Source of the DNA: Desulfobacterales bacterium
GTDB taxonomy: Bacteria > Desulfobacterota > Desulfobacteria > Desulfobacterales > C00003060
DNA: 51,625 nucleotides
Direction of reading: 5' to 3'
NCBI GenBank assembly: GCA_023129535.1
Contig: JAGMBW010000040.1
Span: 1-51,625, forward strand
Below the pieces are notes generated by a model. That model was not told where the DNA came from, ran no database searches, and worked only from the letters and a program-made list of their open reading frames with translations. Each line of letters opens with the position of its first letter. Position 1 is the first letter of the stretch. This document shows positions 9,157 through 17,373 of this stretch, piece by piece. A program made the translations under genes and the position numbers.

Positions 9157-11808
9157 ATGACTATGTTTAAGAGGTGCTTTTTTTTTGTGTTGATGCTGCT
9201 CTCTTTTCGGGTCAGCGCAATGGCTCAGGAAGGGACTCGTGTCGTTATTGTTCCATTTGAGGTTCACGCACCGGAAAGGCTCGACGATTTGAGGGAGAAT
9301 ATCCAGGATCTTATTGAAAAACAACTAAGAGACCAGGGCATCGTGGTTATGGCGTCTGGCGAACCCCTTGAAGGGGTGGTTAGCATCGAGGAAGTCGGCC
9401 TGAGCCGTCTGCGGACATTGGGACTCAGTCTGGGGGCTGATTTTGTGATATGGGGGACTTTTACAAAGATTGGTCGTCACTTCAGTTTGGATGTCAAGGT
9501 GGTGGAATCTTACGGGGATGCTCCTGCAGAACCCGTGTTTGCGGAAGGTGAGTGCCTTGAAGCCCTGCCCGATTCTGTTCAAAGACTGGCCAGGGACCTT
9601 GGGATCAAGATGCTCAGGCGGGAAAAGGTGGCAGAGGTCATCATCACAGGAAACAAACGGATAGAATCTGAAGCGATCAAGAAAATCCTGAAGACCAGGA
9701 AGGGAGATGTCTATTTAGCAAGACATCTCCGGGATGATATAAAGTCAATCTATAAAATGGGCTATTTTGGTGACGTTCGTGTAGAGGCGTCCAGCACCCC
9801 AAAAGGGAAGGAGGTGAGTTTTCGGGTTACTGAAAACGAAACCATTCGCAACATCAGAATCAAGGGGAACAGAAAGTTCGAGGATAAAAAAATCAAAGAG
9901 GTCATCAGTGTCAGGCCAGGTTCCATCTTGAATATAAAGAAGCTTCAAGGCGACATGAGGCAGATTGAGAATCTTTACAAAGAAAAAGGATATCATCAGG
10001 TCAAGGTGGCCTATGAGACAAACGCTGTGTCAGAAAGTCGCGCTGACCTTGATTTTATCATCAAAGAGGGTGAAAAGGTAATAATCAGGGCCATTCGTTT
10101 CGAAGGGAACAATGCCTTTGAGAGTAAGACATTGAAGAAATTGATGAAGACTGAGGAGAAAGGTTTCTTCTCGTGGCTTACCTCGTCAGGAGATTTAGAT
10201 CGTGAAGTCTTGAGCCAGGACGTGTCTAAGATAGCTGCATACTATCATAATCACGGTTACATTGAGGCAAAAATGGCTGAGCCGGAGCTGACATATGAGG
10301 GAAAATGGATTTATGTGAAGATCAAGATAGATGAAGGGCCTCAGTTCAAGGTTGGCAAGGTAGACATTGAAGGAGATTTGATTGGGCCAAAAAGCGAATT
10401 GCTAAAAGAGATGAAGATTATCAGGGAAAAGGTTTACAATCGTGAACTTATACGAGAAGACATTTTGGTGTTACGAGACATGTACTCAGATGCAGGGCAT
10501 GCCTATTCAGATATTTCTCCACGCATTGACCTGGACCGCGAGAAACTTACGGCTAACGTGACATATCTGATTAACAAAGGGCCGCTGGTTTATTTCGAAA
10601 AGATCATTATAACGGGCAATACCAAAACGCGTGATAAGGTCATACGCAGGGAGCTAATGGTGTATGAGCAGGAATTGTTCAGCGGAAAGCGCTTGAAGCG
10701 TGGTGCACGAAATCTTTACCGTCTCGATTTCTTTGAAGACATCAAGGTAAATACCACAAAGGGCAGCGCTGACGACAAGATGATCCTCAAGGTCGATGTC
10801 ACTGAAAAACTGACAGGCGCCTTTAGCTTTGGCGGCGGATACAGTTCTGTGGACAATGTATTTGTCATGGCTTCGATCTCACAGCGAAACCTGTTTGGGC
10901 GTGGCCAGATCCTGAACTTGAGGGCCCAACTGGGCGGAAGAACCACGCGCTTTACGCTGAGCTTCACTGAGCCATGGCTCTTTGATATTCCCCTGTCGGC
11001 AGGTTTTGATCTCTACAACACGGTCTGGGACTATGACACCTATGACAAGGACAGCATTGGGGGCACCCTTCGGTTTGGGTATCCCGTTCTTGATTACACC
11101 CGGGTATACCTTTCCTATAACTATGACCGGTCTGACATCCAACTTCTTGAGCCTCACGACGCCTCCGAGTGGATCAAGGATATGCAGGGGAAAAACGTTG
11201 GACACACTTTGACTGCCACTATACGCCGTGATTCAAGAGACCGGGTTTTCAACCCTACCGAAGGCTCGGATAACAGCTTTACGATCAAGCATGCAGGAAC
11301 ACCTTTTGGTGGAGATATTGGGTATACCAAGTATATTGTGGATTCTGGATGGTATATTCCCCTTTTCTGGGATACAGTTGGCATGTTACATGGCCGCGGT
11401 GGTTTTATTCACGAAGACACGGTGGGCAAGGTGCCTCTGTGGGAGCGTTTTTACATGGGCGGCCTGGGGTCGATACGGGGTTATGAGTGGCGAGATATCA
11501 GTCCCAGAGATCCTCCGGTGACAGGTGATCAGATAGGGGGAAACAAGATGGTGCAATTTAATGTGGAGTTCATATTTCCCCTTGTAAAAAAGGCGGGTTT
11601 GATAGGACTCCTTTTCTACGATACAGGAAACGTCTATGACAGTGGAGAAAATATCAATGTCGGTGACTTCAGAAAGAGCATAGGGTATGGTATTCGATGG
11701 TATTCGCCCATAGGACCCATTCGTTTGGAATATGGCTACATTCTGGATGATAAAGAGGGGCGGAAAGGCGAAGGGGGCTGGGAGTTCACTATGGGGGCGG
11801 CATTTTAG
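9157..11808 (+). CDS. bamA: Outer membrane protein assembly factor BamA with extra N-terminal TolB/CsgG-like domain
   Basis: An 883-residue protein, longer than the usual 750-810. I chose ATG 9157 because it is followed by a signal peptide (hydrophobic FFFVLMLLSFRVSAMA); upstream codons lie in a repeat array. ATG 9163 is an alternative. Residues about 28-155 do not look like POTRA. They begin TRVVIVPFEVHAPERLDDL and contain LGADFVIWGTFTKIG, resembling the TolB N-terminal/CsgG/FlgO fold. Five POTRA repeats follow (the first begins AEVIITGNKRIESEAI), then a 16-strand Omp85 barrel ending in Phe, with GRGQILNLRAQLGG and GLGSIRGYEWRD visible. It inserts beta-barrel proteins into the outer membrane. 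skp follows. Confidence 0.94.
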   Translation: MTMFKRCFFFVLMLLSFRVSAMAQEGTRVVIVPFEVHAPERLDDLRENIQDLIEKQLRDQGIVVMASGEPLEGVVSIEEVGLSRLRTLGLSLGADFVIWGTFTKIGRHFSLDVKVVESYGDAPAEPVFAEGECLEALPDSVQRLARDLGIKMLRREKVAEVIITGNKRIESEAIKKILKTRKGDVYLARHLRDDIKSIYKMGYFGDVRVEASSTPKGKEVSFRVTENETIRNIRIKGNRKFEDKKIKEVISVRPGSILNIKKLQGDMRQIENLYKEKGYHQVKVAYETNAVSESRADLDFIIKEGEKVIIRAIRFEGNNAFESKTLKKLMKTEEKGFFSWLTSSGDLDREVLSQDVSKIAAYYHNHGYIEAKMAEPELTYEGKWIYVKIKIDEGPQFKVGKVDIEGDLIGPKSELLKEMKIIREKVYNRELIREDILVLRDMYSDAGHAYSDISPRIDLDREKLTANVTYLINKGPLVYFEKIIITGNTKTRDKVIRRELMVYEQELFSGKRLKRGARNLYRLDFFEDIKVNTTKGSADDKMILKVDVTEKLTGAFSFGGGYSSVDNVFVMASISQRNLFGRGQILNLRAQLGGRTTRFTLSFTEPWLFDIPLSAGFDLYNTVWDYDTYDKDSIGGTLRFGYPVLDYTRVYLSYNYDRSDIQLLEPHDASEWIKDMQGKNVGHTLTATIRRDSRDRVFNPTEGSDNSFTIKHAGTPFGGDIGYTKYIVDSGWYIPLFWDTVGMLHGRGGFIHEDTVGKVPLWERFYMGGLGSIRGYEWRDISPRDPPVTGDQIGGNKMVQFNVEFIFPLVKKAGLIGLLFYDTGNVYDSGENINVGDFRKSIGYGIRWYSPIGPIRLEYGYILDDKEGRKGEGGWEFTMGAAF

Positions 11809-11990
11809 TCATTAGTCATTAGTCATTGGTCATTGGTCATTGGTCATTGGTCAGTGGGGAGTCGGGAGTATGCAGTATGCAGTAACCTTCGATTTCGGAT
11901 TTCGGATTTAAAAGAAGCTGAAATCAATAACCAGTATCAAGTATCCAGCAACCAGCAACAAATGACAAATGACTAATGACAAATGACCAA
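11806..11990. repeat. Word-repeat arrays, family D (AATGACCAATGACAA/TTGGTCATTGGTCA) with other words
   Basis: TCATTGG/TCATTAG units start at the bamA stop codon (11806-11850), and the complementary AATGACAAATGAC units appear at 11960-11988, so the ends of the gap can pair. Between them sit short runs of other words (GTATGCAGTATGCAG, TTCGGATTTCGGATT, ACCAGTATCAAGTATCCAGC). Confidence 0.88.
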
Positions 11991-11991
11991 G

Positions 11992-11999
11992 AGAGGAGG
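11992..11999 (+). promoter_or_regulatory. Ribosome-binding site deciding the skp start
   Basis: AGAGGAGG ends 6 nt before ATG 12006. This selects 12006 over the upstream in-frame ATG at 11976, which lies in the repeat array. Confidence 0.85.
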
Positions 12000-12005
12000 T
12001 TCTTC

Positions 12006-12575
12006 ATGAATATGCGCAACTTATTTTTAACGTTAACCCTTTGTTTGTTTGGTCTTAGCGGAATCGTTCATGGGGCGGAGGTGGCAAAGATAGGGATCAT
12101 CGACTTTCAGGAAATCTTCAACAAATCGAATCCTGGCAAGCGGTTAATAGATGAGATCAAGAGCCGGGGAAAAAAGATGGAACAGACTCTCAAGGAAAAG
12201 GGGGCTGAGATTGAAGAGCTAAGGAAGACGCTGGATCAAAAGGCCCTGGTCATCAGTAATGAGGCACGTGAGGCAAAGGAACAGGACCTACGTGCCAAGT
12301 TTAGAGACTTCAAGTCTCTCCAGGAGCGCTATCAAGATATTCTGAGAGAGCTCGAGATTAATAGTGTTAAGCAAGTCAGAAAAGATGTCATTGAGATCGT
12401 TGAAGCCATAGGGAAGCGGGAGGGCTACTCACTGATTGTTGATCGCCGTGTAGGGGGCGTGGTTTACGCACCCAACGCCATTGACATCACCGATAAGGTC
12501 ATAGAAACATATAATACCATGGATGCAAAGCGTGGCAAGAAAGAAGCATCGGCGGAGCCAAAGAAAAAGGAATAG
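12006..12575 (+). CDS. skp: Periplasmic chaperone Skp/OmpH family
   Basis: A 189-residue exported protein. A signal peptide (about residues 1-23, ending SGIVHGA) is followed by the OmpH start VAKIGIIDFQEIFNKSNPGK, then a long charged coiled coil (about 50-125) forming the tentacles of the Skp trimer. The C-terminal strand region is EGYSLIVDRRVGGVVYAPNAIDIT. Skp holds unfolded outer-membrane proteins in the periplasm on their way to BamA, the product of the preceding gene. The last 15 residues are Lys/Glu-rich. A strong AGAGGAGG site fixes the start. Confidence 0.92.
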   Translation: MNMRNLFLTLTLCLFGLSGIVHGAEVAKIGIIDFQEIFNKSNPGKRLIDEIKSRGKKMEQTLKEKGAEIEELRKTLDQKALVISNEAREAKEQDLRAKFRDFKSLQERYQDILRELEINSVKQVRKDVIEIVEAIGKREGYSLIVDRRVGGVVYAPNAIDITDKVIETYNTMDAKRGKKEASAEPKKKE

Positions 12576-12584
12576 GTGGTTAAT

Positions 12585-12820
12585 CGCAAAGCGTGAAAAA
12601 ATTTACCACGAAAACACGAAATAGGGAAAGCACGAAAGTAACATCTCAATCCATTTACCCCAAGTTATTGAGAAGATACGCACGAAAGACCTAACGACCT
12701 AAAGATAAAGCCCTTTTTCGTGCTTTCGTACTTTGCGGCGTTCGCCTTGAGAACAGTACGTGCTTTCGTGATTGGAGTTTAGTGAACGAATAACGAATAA
12801 CGAATAACGAATAACGAAAA
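12585..12820. repeat. Dispersed repeat family H (CACGAAAGCACGAAAG) plus family E words
   Basis: The left arm has CACGAAAACACGAAATAGGGAAAGCACGAAAG pieces (12604-12640). The right arm has the complement (TTTTTCGTGCTTTCGTACTTTG from about 12715, then GTGCTTTCGTGATTGG). Inside the right arm is a non-repetitive core, GCGGCGTTCGCCTTGAGAAC (12737-12756), which recurs in the opposite orientation near 46850. At 12785-12817 the family-E unit AACGAAT is repeated and abuts the lpxD ATG. Confidence 0.9.
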
Positions 12821-13843
12821 ATGGAACTGCCTGTACATAAGATTGCCGAACTGGTCAGGGGTGAGGTTGTGGGTGATGGTGACTTCATCATTAGAGGTAT
12901 TGCTCCCTTTGATCATGCAGGCCCGGATGATATCACCTTTGCTGCAACTGTCAGCTACAAAAAGCGCCTTGATGAGACTGGGGCGGTTGCTGTGATTGTT
13001 TCATCTGAGGTTCGCAAATCTAATAAGATTCTTGTGCGCGTTGAGAATCCCTATTTGGCGTTAGCCAGGGTGTCTACCTTGTTCCATCCGGTTTGCCGCC
13101 CGGTGGTTGGGATCAGTCCGGATGCCCATGTAGGGAAGAATTTCAAATGCGGTATTGATGTTTCTGCATACCCAGGTGTGTTCATTGGAGACGATGTGAC
13201 CTTGGGTGACCGCGTGACCCTGCATCCAGGGGTGGTGATTGATAATCGTGTGGTGGTGGGTGATGATGTCGTAGTATATCCCAATGTATGCATTTTGGAA
13301 CGTTGTGAAATAGGGAGCAGAGTGTTCATCCAGGCAGGTTCTGTGATCGGGAGCGACGGTTTTGGATTTGCTTCCGATGGAGACTGCTATCATAAAATTC
13401 CGCAAAGGGGCATCGTGCGGATCGATGATGACGTAGAGATCGGCGCTTGCAATACGATCGACAGGGCAACCTTCGGGAGCACTTGGATCAAACGGGGCGT
13501 CAAGACAGATAATTTAGTACACATTGCTCACAATGTGGTGGTGGGTGAAGACACTGTGCTGGTTGCACAGGTAGGAATTTCGGGGAGTGTAACGATTGGA
13601 AACCATTCGATCCTTGCTGGCCAGGCCGGGGTAGCACAACATGTCACCATTGGTAACCGTGTAACTGTCGGAGGGCAATCCGGGGTTGGCAAGTCTGTAC
13701 CCGACGGCCAGATTGTCTCCGGGACTCCGGGAATGCCCCACCGACTCTGGTTGAAGGTTTCCAACATCATCCGCAAACTACCGGAGATGAAAAAAGGGAT
13801 AAGAGAATTGGAGAAACGTATCGAGAGACTGGAGAGGTCATAG
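12821..13843 (+). CDS. lpxD: UDP-3-O-acylglucosamine N-acyltransferase LpxD
   Basis: A 340-residue enzyme of the third lipid A step: it transfers a 3-hydroxyacyl chain from ACP to the 2-amino group of UDP-3-O-acyl-GlcN. The N-terminal uridine-binding domain (about 1-100) contains DITFAATVSYKKRL. A left-handed beta-helix of hexapeptide repeats (about 105-300) includes GSDGFGFASDGDCYHKIPQRG and IDRATFGSTWIKRGVKTDNLVHIAHNV, which carries the catalytic His region. A C-terminal helix (RKLPEMKKGIRELEKRIERLE) ends the protein. The ATG directly follows a repeat array and has no clear ribosome site. Cytoplasmic; acts between LpxC (not here) and LpxI. Confidence 0.96.
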   Translation: MELPVHKIAELVRGEVVGDGDFIIRGIAPFDHAGPDDITFAATVSYKKRLDETGAVAVIVSSEVRKSNKILVRVENPYLALARVSTLFHPVCRPVVGISPDAHVGKNFKCGIDVSAYPGVFIGDDVTLGDRVTLHPGVVIDNRVVVGDDVVVYPNVCILERCEIGSRVFIQAGSVIGSDGFGFASDGDCYHKIPQRGIVRIDDDVEIGACNTIDRATFGSTWIKRGVKTDNLVHIAHNVVVGEDTVLVAQVGISGSVTIGNHSILAGQAGVAQHVTIGNRVTVGGQSGVGKSVPDGQIVSGTPGMPHRLWLKVSNIIRKLPEMKKGIRELEKRIERLERS

Positions 13844-13875
13844 GCACTTTAGCTCACTTCTTAAAGGAATGAGAC

Positions 13876-14322
13876 ATGGAAACGGTTTATGACATTCGAA
13901 AGATCATGGAACTCTTGCCCCATCGGTATCCGTTTATTCTGGTCGATCGGATTATAGAAGTGGTTCCCGATGAACGTATTGTTGGCCTGAAGAACGTGAC
14001 TATTAACGAGCCCTTTTTCCAGGGCCATTTTCCAGGGACACCCGTTATGCCAGGGGTATTCATTGTTGAGGCCATGGCCCAGGCGGGAGGGATTCTTGTT
14101 TATGCTTCTCGTTCCGAGGAGGAGAGGAAAGGACTGATGTATTTTATGGGCATCGATAAGGCCCGTTTCAGAAAACCAGTGGTTCCAGGAGACCAGCTCG
14201 TCCTTGAGGTAATCTGGACTAAGAGGCGCGGCAATGTTTCCAAAATGTTTGGCAAGGCTACTGTGGATGAAACCCTGGTTGCAGAGGCTGAGATCCTGGC
14301 CATGACAGGACAAGAACCATGA
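13876..14322 (+). CDS. fabZ: 3-hydroxyacyl-ACP dehydratase FabZ
   Basis: A 148-residue hotdog-fold dehydratase that removes water from 3-hydroxyacyl-ACP in fatty acid elongation. The family signatures [13 protein letters not shown] (about 14-26) and [20 protein letters not shown] (about 53-72) hold the catalytic His and Glu. Clustering with lpxD and lpxA is conserved in Gram-negatives because both pathways compete for 3-hydroxyacyl-ACP. An AAAGGA site lies about 8 nt upstream of ATG. The stop codon overlaps the lpxA start (ATGA). Confidence 0.96.
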   Translation: METVYDIRKIMELLPHRYPFILVDRIIEVVPDERIVGLKNVTINEPFFQGHFPGTPVMPGVFIVEAMAQAGGILVYASRSEEERKGLMYFMGIDKARFRKPVVPGDQLVLEVIWTKRRGNVSKMFGKATVDETLVAEAEILAMTGQEP

Positions 14323-15092
14323 TACATCCCAGTGCGGTGCTTGATTCCAGGGCCGAGATAGATTCCAATGTTGAGATTGGACCGTATTCGGTGATAGCCC
14401 GCGATGTTCAAATACATAGCGGTACGATCATCGGTTCTCATGTAACAATTGATCAATATACGAGCATTGGACCCGATTGTCACATATTTCAACACGCAGC
14501 CATAGGTGCTGTACCTCAGGCCCTGAAATTTAAGGGAGAGAAGACGCTTGTCAAGATCGGGCGGGGAACTACAGTGCGAGAATTTGTGACAATTCACAGG
14601 GGAACCGAGTTCGGCGGAGGAATCACCGAAATCGGCGACGAGAATTTTTTGATGGCGTACACCCATATTGCCCATGACTGCTTCACCGGGCAAAAGGTCA
14701 TCTTTGCCAATGTTGCCAGCCTTGGCGGCCATATCAAGGTGGGAGATTATGCTACTCTGGGTGCCTTTGTGGCTGTCCACCAATTTGTGCGGATTGGAGC
14801 CTATGCCTTTGTGGGTGCCCTGAGTGGTGTGACAAAGGATATCCCGCCGTACATGCTGGCATCGGGCACTCCTCGCGCCAAACTCCACGGATTGAATAGC
14901 GTAGGCTTGAAGCGGCATGGCTTTTCAACAGACACCCTGCTCGCCCTGAAGAAGACCTACCGAATCCTATTTCGACTGGGATTGACCTTGAACGAAGCGA
15001 TCGAAAGGGTCACTGCGGAGGTCGATCAGGTCCCCGAGGTTGTTAATTTTATAGATTTTGTCAACTCTTCTGAGCGAGGGATAACAAGGTAG
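14319..15092 (+). CDS. lpxA: UDP-N-acetylglucosamine O-acyltransferase LpxA
   Basis: A 257-residue trimeric left-handed beta-helix enzyme, the first step of lipid A synthesis: it transfers a 3-hydroxyacyl chain from ACP to UDP-GlcNAc. Hexapeptide repeats cover residues about 1-185. The motif [14 protein letters not shown] contains the catalytic His, and [12 protein letters not shown] and GLKRHGFS are typical. The C-terminal helical domain covers about 190-257. Coupled to fabZ by a 4-nt ATGA overlap. Whether the acceptor is UDP-GlcNAc or the 3-amino analogue cannot be read from sequence alone; a Gfo/Idh/MocA gene nearby keeps the question open. Confidence 0.96.
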   Translation: MIHPSAVLDSRAEIDSNVEIGPYSVIARDVQIHSGTIIGSHVTIDQYTSIGPDCHIFQHAAIGAVPQALKFKGEKTLVKIGRGTTVREFVTIHRGTEFGGGITEIGDENFLMAYTHIAHDCFTGQKVIFANVASLGGHIKVGDYATLGAFVAVHQFVRIGAYAFVGALSGVTKDIPPYMLASGTPRAKLHGLNSVGLKRHGFSTDTLLALKKTYRILFRLGLTLNEAIERVTAEVDQVPEVVNFIDFVNSSERGITR

Positions 15093-15296
15093 AATTTATC
15101 ATTTATCATTTATCATCTATCACTGGTTATTAGTGTCAATAGCCGATACCTGATACCCGATATTTTCTGCTCATATCCGGCATCAGGCATCTGGCATCAG
15201 TCGACTGGAAGTAAACCAATGACCAATGACCAACGACTAATAATAAATGATAAATGACCAATGATAAATGACCAATGACCAATGACCAATGACTAA
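15093..15296. repeat. Word-repeat arrays, family D and others, between lpxA and lpxI
   Basis: TTTATCATTTATCATTTATCA runs from 15098. Different words follow (ATACCTGATACCCGATA and GGCATCAGGCATCTGGCATC). From 15219 to 15292 the family-D unit AATGACCAATGAC is repeated about eight times in the complementary sense. The lpxI start codon is itself one of these units. Confidence 0.88.
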
Positions 15297-16101
15297 CCAA
15301 AAGATTGGACTCATCGCGGGGAGCGGACAGTTCCCCGGCATTTTTGCAGAGACGGCCGGCAAAAAAGGGTTAAAGGTTTATGCAATAGCCCATGTGGATG
15401 AAACCGACACCCGACTGGAAACCCTCGTGGAGGCGATAAGGTGGGTGAAGATCGGTCAATTGAAACAAATTATCGCATTTTTCAAAGAAAATGGGGTCAG
15501 GGATGCAGCAATGGCTGGGGCCATTACCAAGACAAAGATGTTTTCAAAGGTGAGGCCAGATTTGAAGGCCCTGAAGGTCCTCTCTACTGTGGATCACACG
15601 CAGGATGACGGGCTCCTGCGGGCCTTTGCCAGCGAGATGGAAAAAGAGGGAATAACCATTTGCGCTTCTACTTTCTTGCTTCCCGAACTCCTGGCAAAAA
15701 AGGGATGCTTGACACGGCGGAAGCCGACAAAGGCCGAGATGGCCGATGTGCGTTTCGGGTGGGGTATCGTAAAAGAGATTGGAAGGTTAGATATCGGGCA
15801 GTGTGTGGTGGTTCGGGGCGGTTCTGTGATGGCGGTAGAAGCAATAGACGGCACTGATGCGACGATAAGACGAGGAGGAAAACTCGGAAAGGGAAAAGCG
15901 GTGGTGGTAAAAGCCAGCAAACCCAATCAGGATATGCGATTTGATGTGCCTGCCGTCGGGCTCAGGACCATTCGAGTTATGCGCGATGTTCGAGCTTCGG
16001 TTTTGGCGGTTGAAGCCGGCAAAACAGTGGTCTTTGACAGGCAAGAAATGGTTGCACTGGCCGATCAAAGCGGAATTGCGATTATAGGTGTAGAGCAGTG
16101 A
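15289..16101 (+). CDS. lpxI: UDP-2,3-diacylglucosamine diphosphatase LpxI
   Basis: A 270-residue protein of the LpxI (former DUF1009) family, which cleaves UDP-2,3-diacylglucosamine to lipid X and UMP; it replaces LpxH in many bacteria. The N-terminal domain starts KIGLIAGSGQFPGIFAETA, and the C-terminal catalytic domain has TVDHTQDDGLLRAFA, VVVRGGSVMAVEAIDGTD and FDVPAVGLRTI. No lpxH is seen. The ATG at 15289 is part of an AATGACTAACC repeat word and no ribosome site is visible, so the initiation region has been shaped by the array. It supplies the substrate that LpxB joins. Confidence 0.94.
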   Translation: MTNQKIGLIAGSGQFPGIFAETAGKKGLKVYAIAHVDETDTRLETLVEAIRWVKIGQLKQIIAFFKENGVRDAAMAGAITKTKMFSKVRPDLKALKVLSTVDHTQDDGLLRAFASEMEKEGITICASTFLLPELLAKKGCLTRRKPTKAEMADVRFGWGIVKEIGRLDIGQCVVVRGGSVMAVEAIDGTDATIRRGGKLGKGKAVVVKASKPNQDMRFDVPAVGLRTIRVMRDVRASVLAVEAGKTVVFDRQEMVALADQSGIAIIGVEQ

Positions 16102-16390
16102 GCTAAAGTGCCTAAAGTGAGCTAAAGTGAGCTAAAGTTAAGGAGTTTAAGAAACTTTTTTGAAAATTGGTCTTATTCTATTAGCCACTGGTTACATTAG
16201 ATTGGTTGAATTGGTTTCTAATCAATCGAACCAACGGAACCAATAAAACCAAATAAACGGCATTTCATTTTTTTAACTTTAGGCACTTTAGGTCACCCTG
16301 GCCCAGACCTGGATTAACAGCATTATACCTTACAAGAAGCTGAAGCGCCAGGGCGGGCTTTAGCTCACTTTAGGCACTTAGAATGTGAGT
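16100..16390. repeat. Word-repeat array family F (CTAAAGTGAGCTAAAGTGCC), inverted, with a REP-like core
   Basis: AGCTAAAGTGCCTAAAGTG units start at the lpxI stop codon (16101-16140). The reverse-complement units (TTTAACTTTAGGCACTTTAGG, then TTTAGCTCACTTTAGGCAC) lie at 16273-16291 and 16361-16380. Between 16299 and 16361 a different hairpin-like element is embedded (CTGGCCCAGACCTGG to GCGCCAGGGCGGGCT), which recurs near 45.2 and 48.5 kb. A middle stretch also carries GGTTGAATTGGTT/AACCAATAAAACC words. Confidence 0.9.
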
Positions 16391-16395
16391 AAACC

Positions 16396-17373
16396 ATGGA
16401 ACCGATACGTGTAGGAGTCATAGGAGTTGGATATCTGGGGAAGTTTCACGCCGAGAAATATGCGCGGATGGATGGGGTGGAGCTTGCGGGTGTGGTGGAC
16501 ATCATTCCCGAAAGGGCGAAAGGTATTGCAAAACGGCATGGCACAGCACCTTACACAGATTACAGAGATCTCATGGGTCAGGTGGATGCAGTAAGCGTGG
16601 CGGTACCTACCCCCCTTCATTTTCCCATCAGCAGGGATTTCCTGGAAAATGATGTGGATGTCTTGATCGAGAAACCGATGACAGAGACACTTGAAGAGGC
16701 AGATGCTCTCATAAAGATTGCAGATTCCGGCGGACCAATCATCCAGGTGGGGCATTTGGAGCGATTCAATCCTGCGGTGATAGCCCTCACGGAAGTAGTG
16801 ACCTATCCACTGTTCATAGAGTCTCACCGTTTGCATATTTTTAGGGAACGGGGAACGGAAGTGGATGTGGTTTTAGATTTAATGATTCATGACCTTGACA
16901 TCATACTAAACTTTGTGAAGTCCGAGGTTAAGAGCGTTCACGCTGCTGGTGTTCCGGTGGTATCCTCTCGTGTGGATATTGCCAATGCTCGGTTGGTCTT
17001 TAAAAATGGCTGTGTCGCCAATATAACCGCCAGTCGTATTTCGCTGAAAGATATGCGAAAGATACGTATCTTCCAGAAAGATACCTATGTTTCAGTCGAT
17101 TATGCGAATCATGAGATTACGATTATACGAAAAAACGGGAAGGGAATCGAGCTTCCTATCCCTGGCATGTCTTTGCAACGATCAAGTTTCGAGAAAGCGA
17201 ATTCCCTGGAATCTGAGCTGGAGGCATTTGTCCAGTCGGTAAGAAATCGTGAGGCGCCACTGGTATCGGGGAGGGACGGGCGGAATGCCCTGCGGGTTGC
17301 CCTTGACATCATGCAGCAGATCGAGGCAACCAACAAGAAATTTCAGGGAAGTAAGGGATTTAGGGATTATTGA
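16396..17373 (+). CDS. Gfo/Idh/MocA-family NAD(P)-dependent oxidoreductase in the lipid A operon
   Basis: A 325-residue sugar dehydrogenase-like protein. The N-terminal Rossmann fold (about 1-125) has the dinucleotide motif GVIGVGYLGKFHAEKY and the family's IEKPMTETLEEAD. The C-terminal beta-sheet domain (about 125-320) contains VGHLERFNPAV and DLMIHDLDIILNF; the last has the His typical of the active site. This gene sits between lpxI and lpxB in several Desulfobacterota lineages (from memory), so a role in modifying a UDP-sugar intermediate is plausible. GnnA, the UDP-GlcNAc 3-dehydrogenase for diamino lipid A, belongs to this family, but its aminotransferase partner GnnB is not in the window. 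Substrate unknown. Confidence 0.85.
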   Translation: MEPIRVGVIGVGYLGKFHAEKYARMDGVELAGVVDIIPERAKGIAKRHGTAPYTDYRDLMGQVDAVSVAVPTPLHFPISRDFLENDVDVLIEKPMTETLEEADALIKIADSGGPIIQVGHLERFNPAVIALTEVVTYPLFIESHRLHIFRERGTEVDVVLDLMIHDLDIILNFVKSEVKSVHAAGVPVVSSRVDIANARLVFKNGCVANITASRISLKDMRKIRIFQKDTYVSVDYANHEITIIRKNGKGIELPIPGMSLQRSSFEKANSLESELEAFVQSVRNREAPLVSGRDGRNALRVALDIMQQIEATNKKFQGSKGFRDY

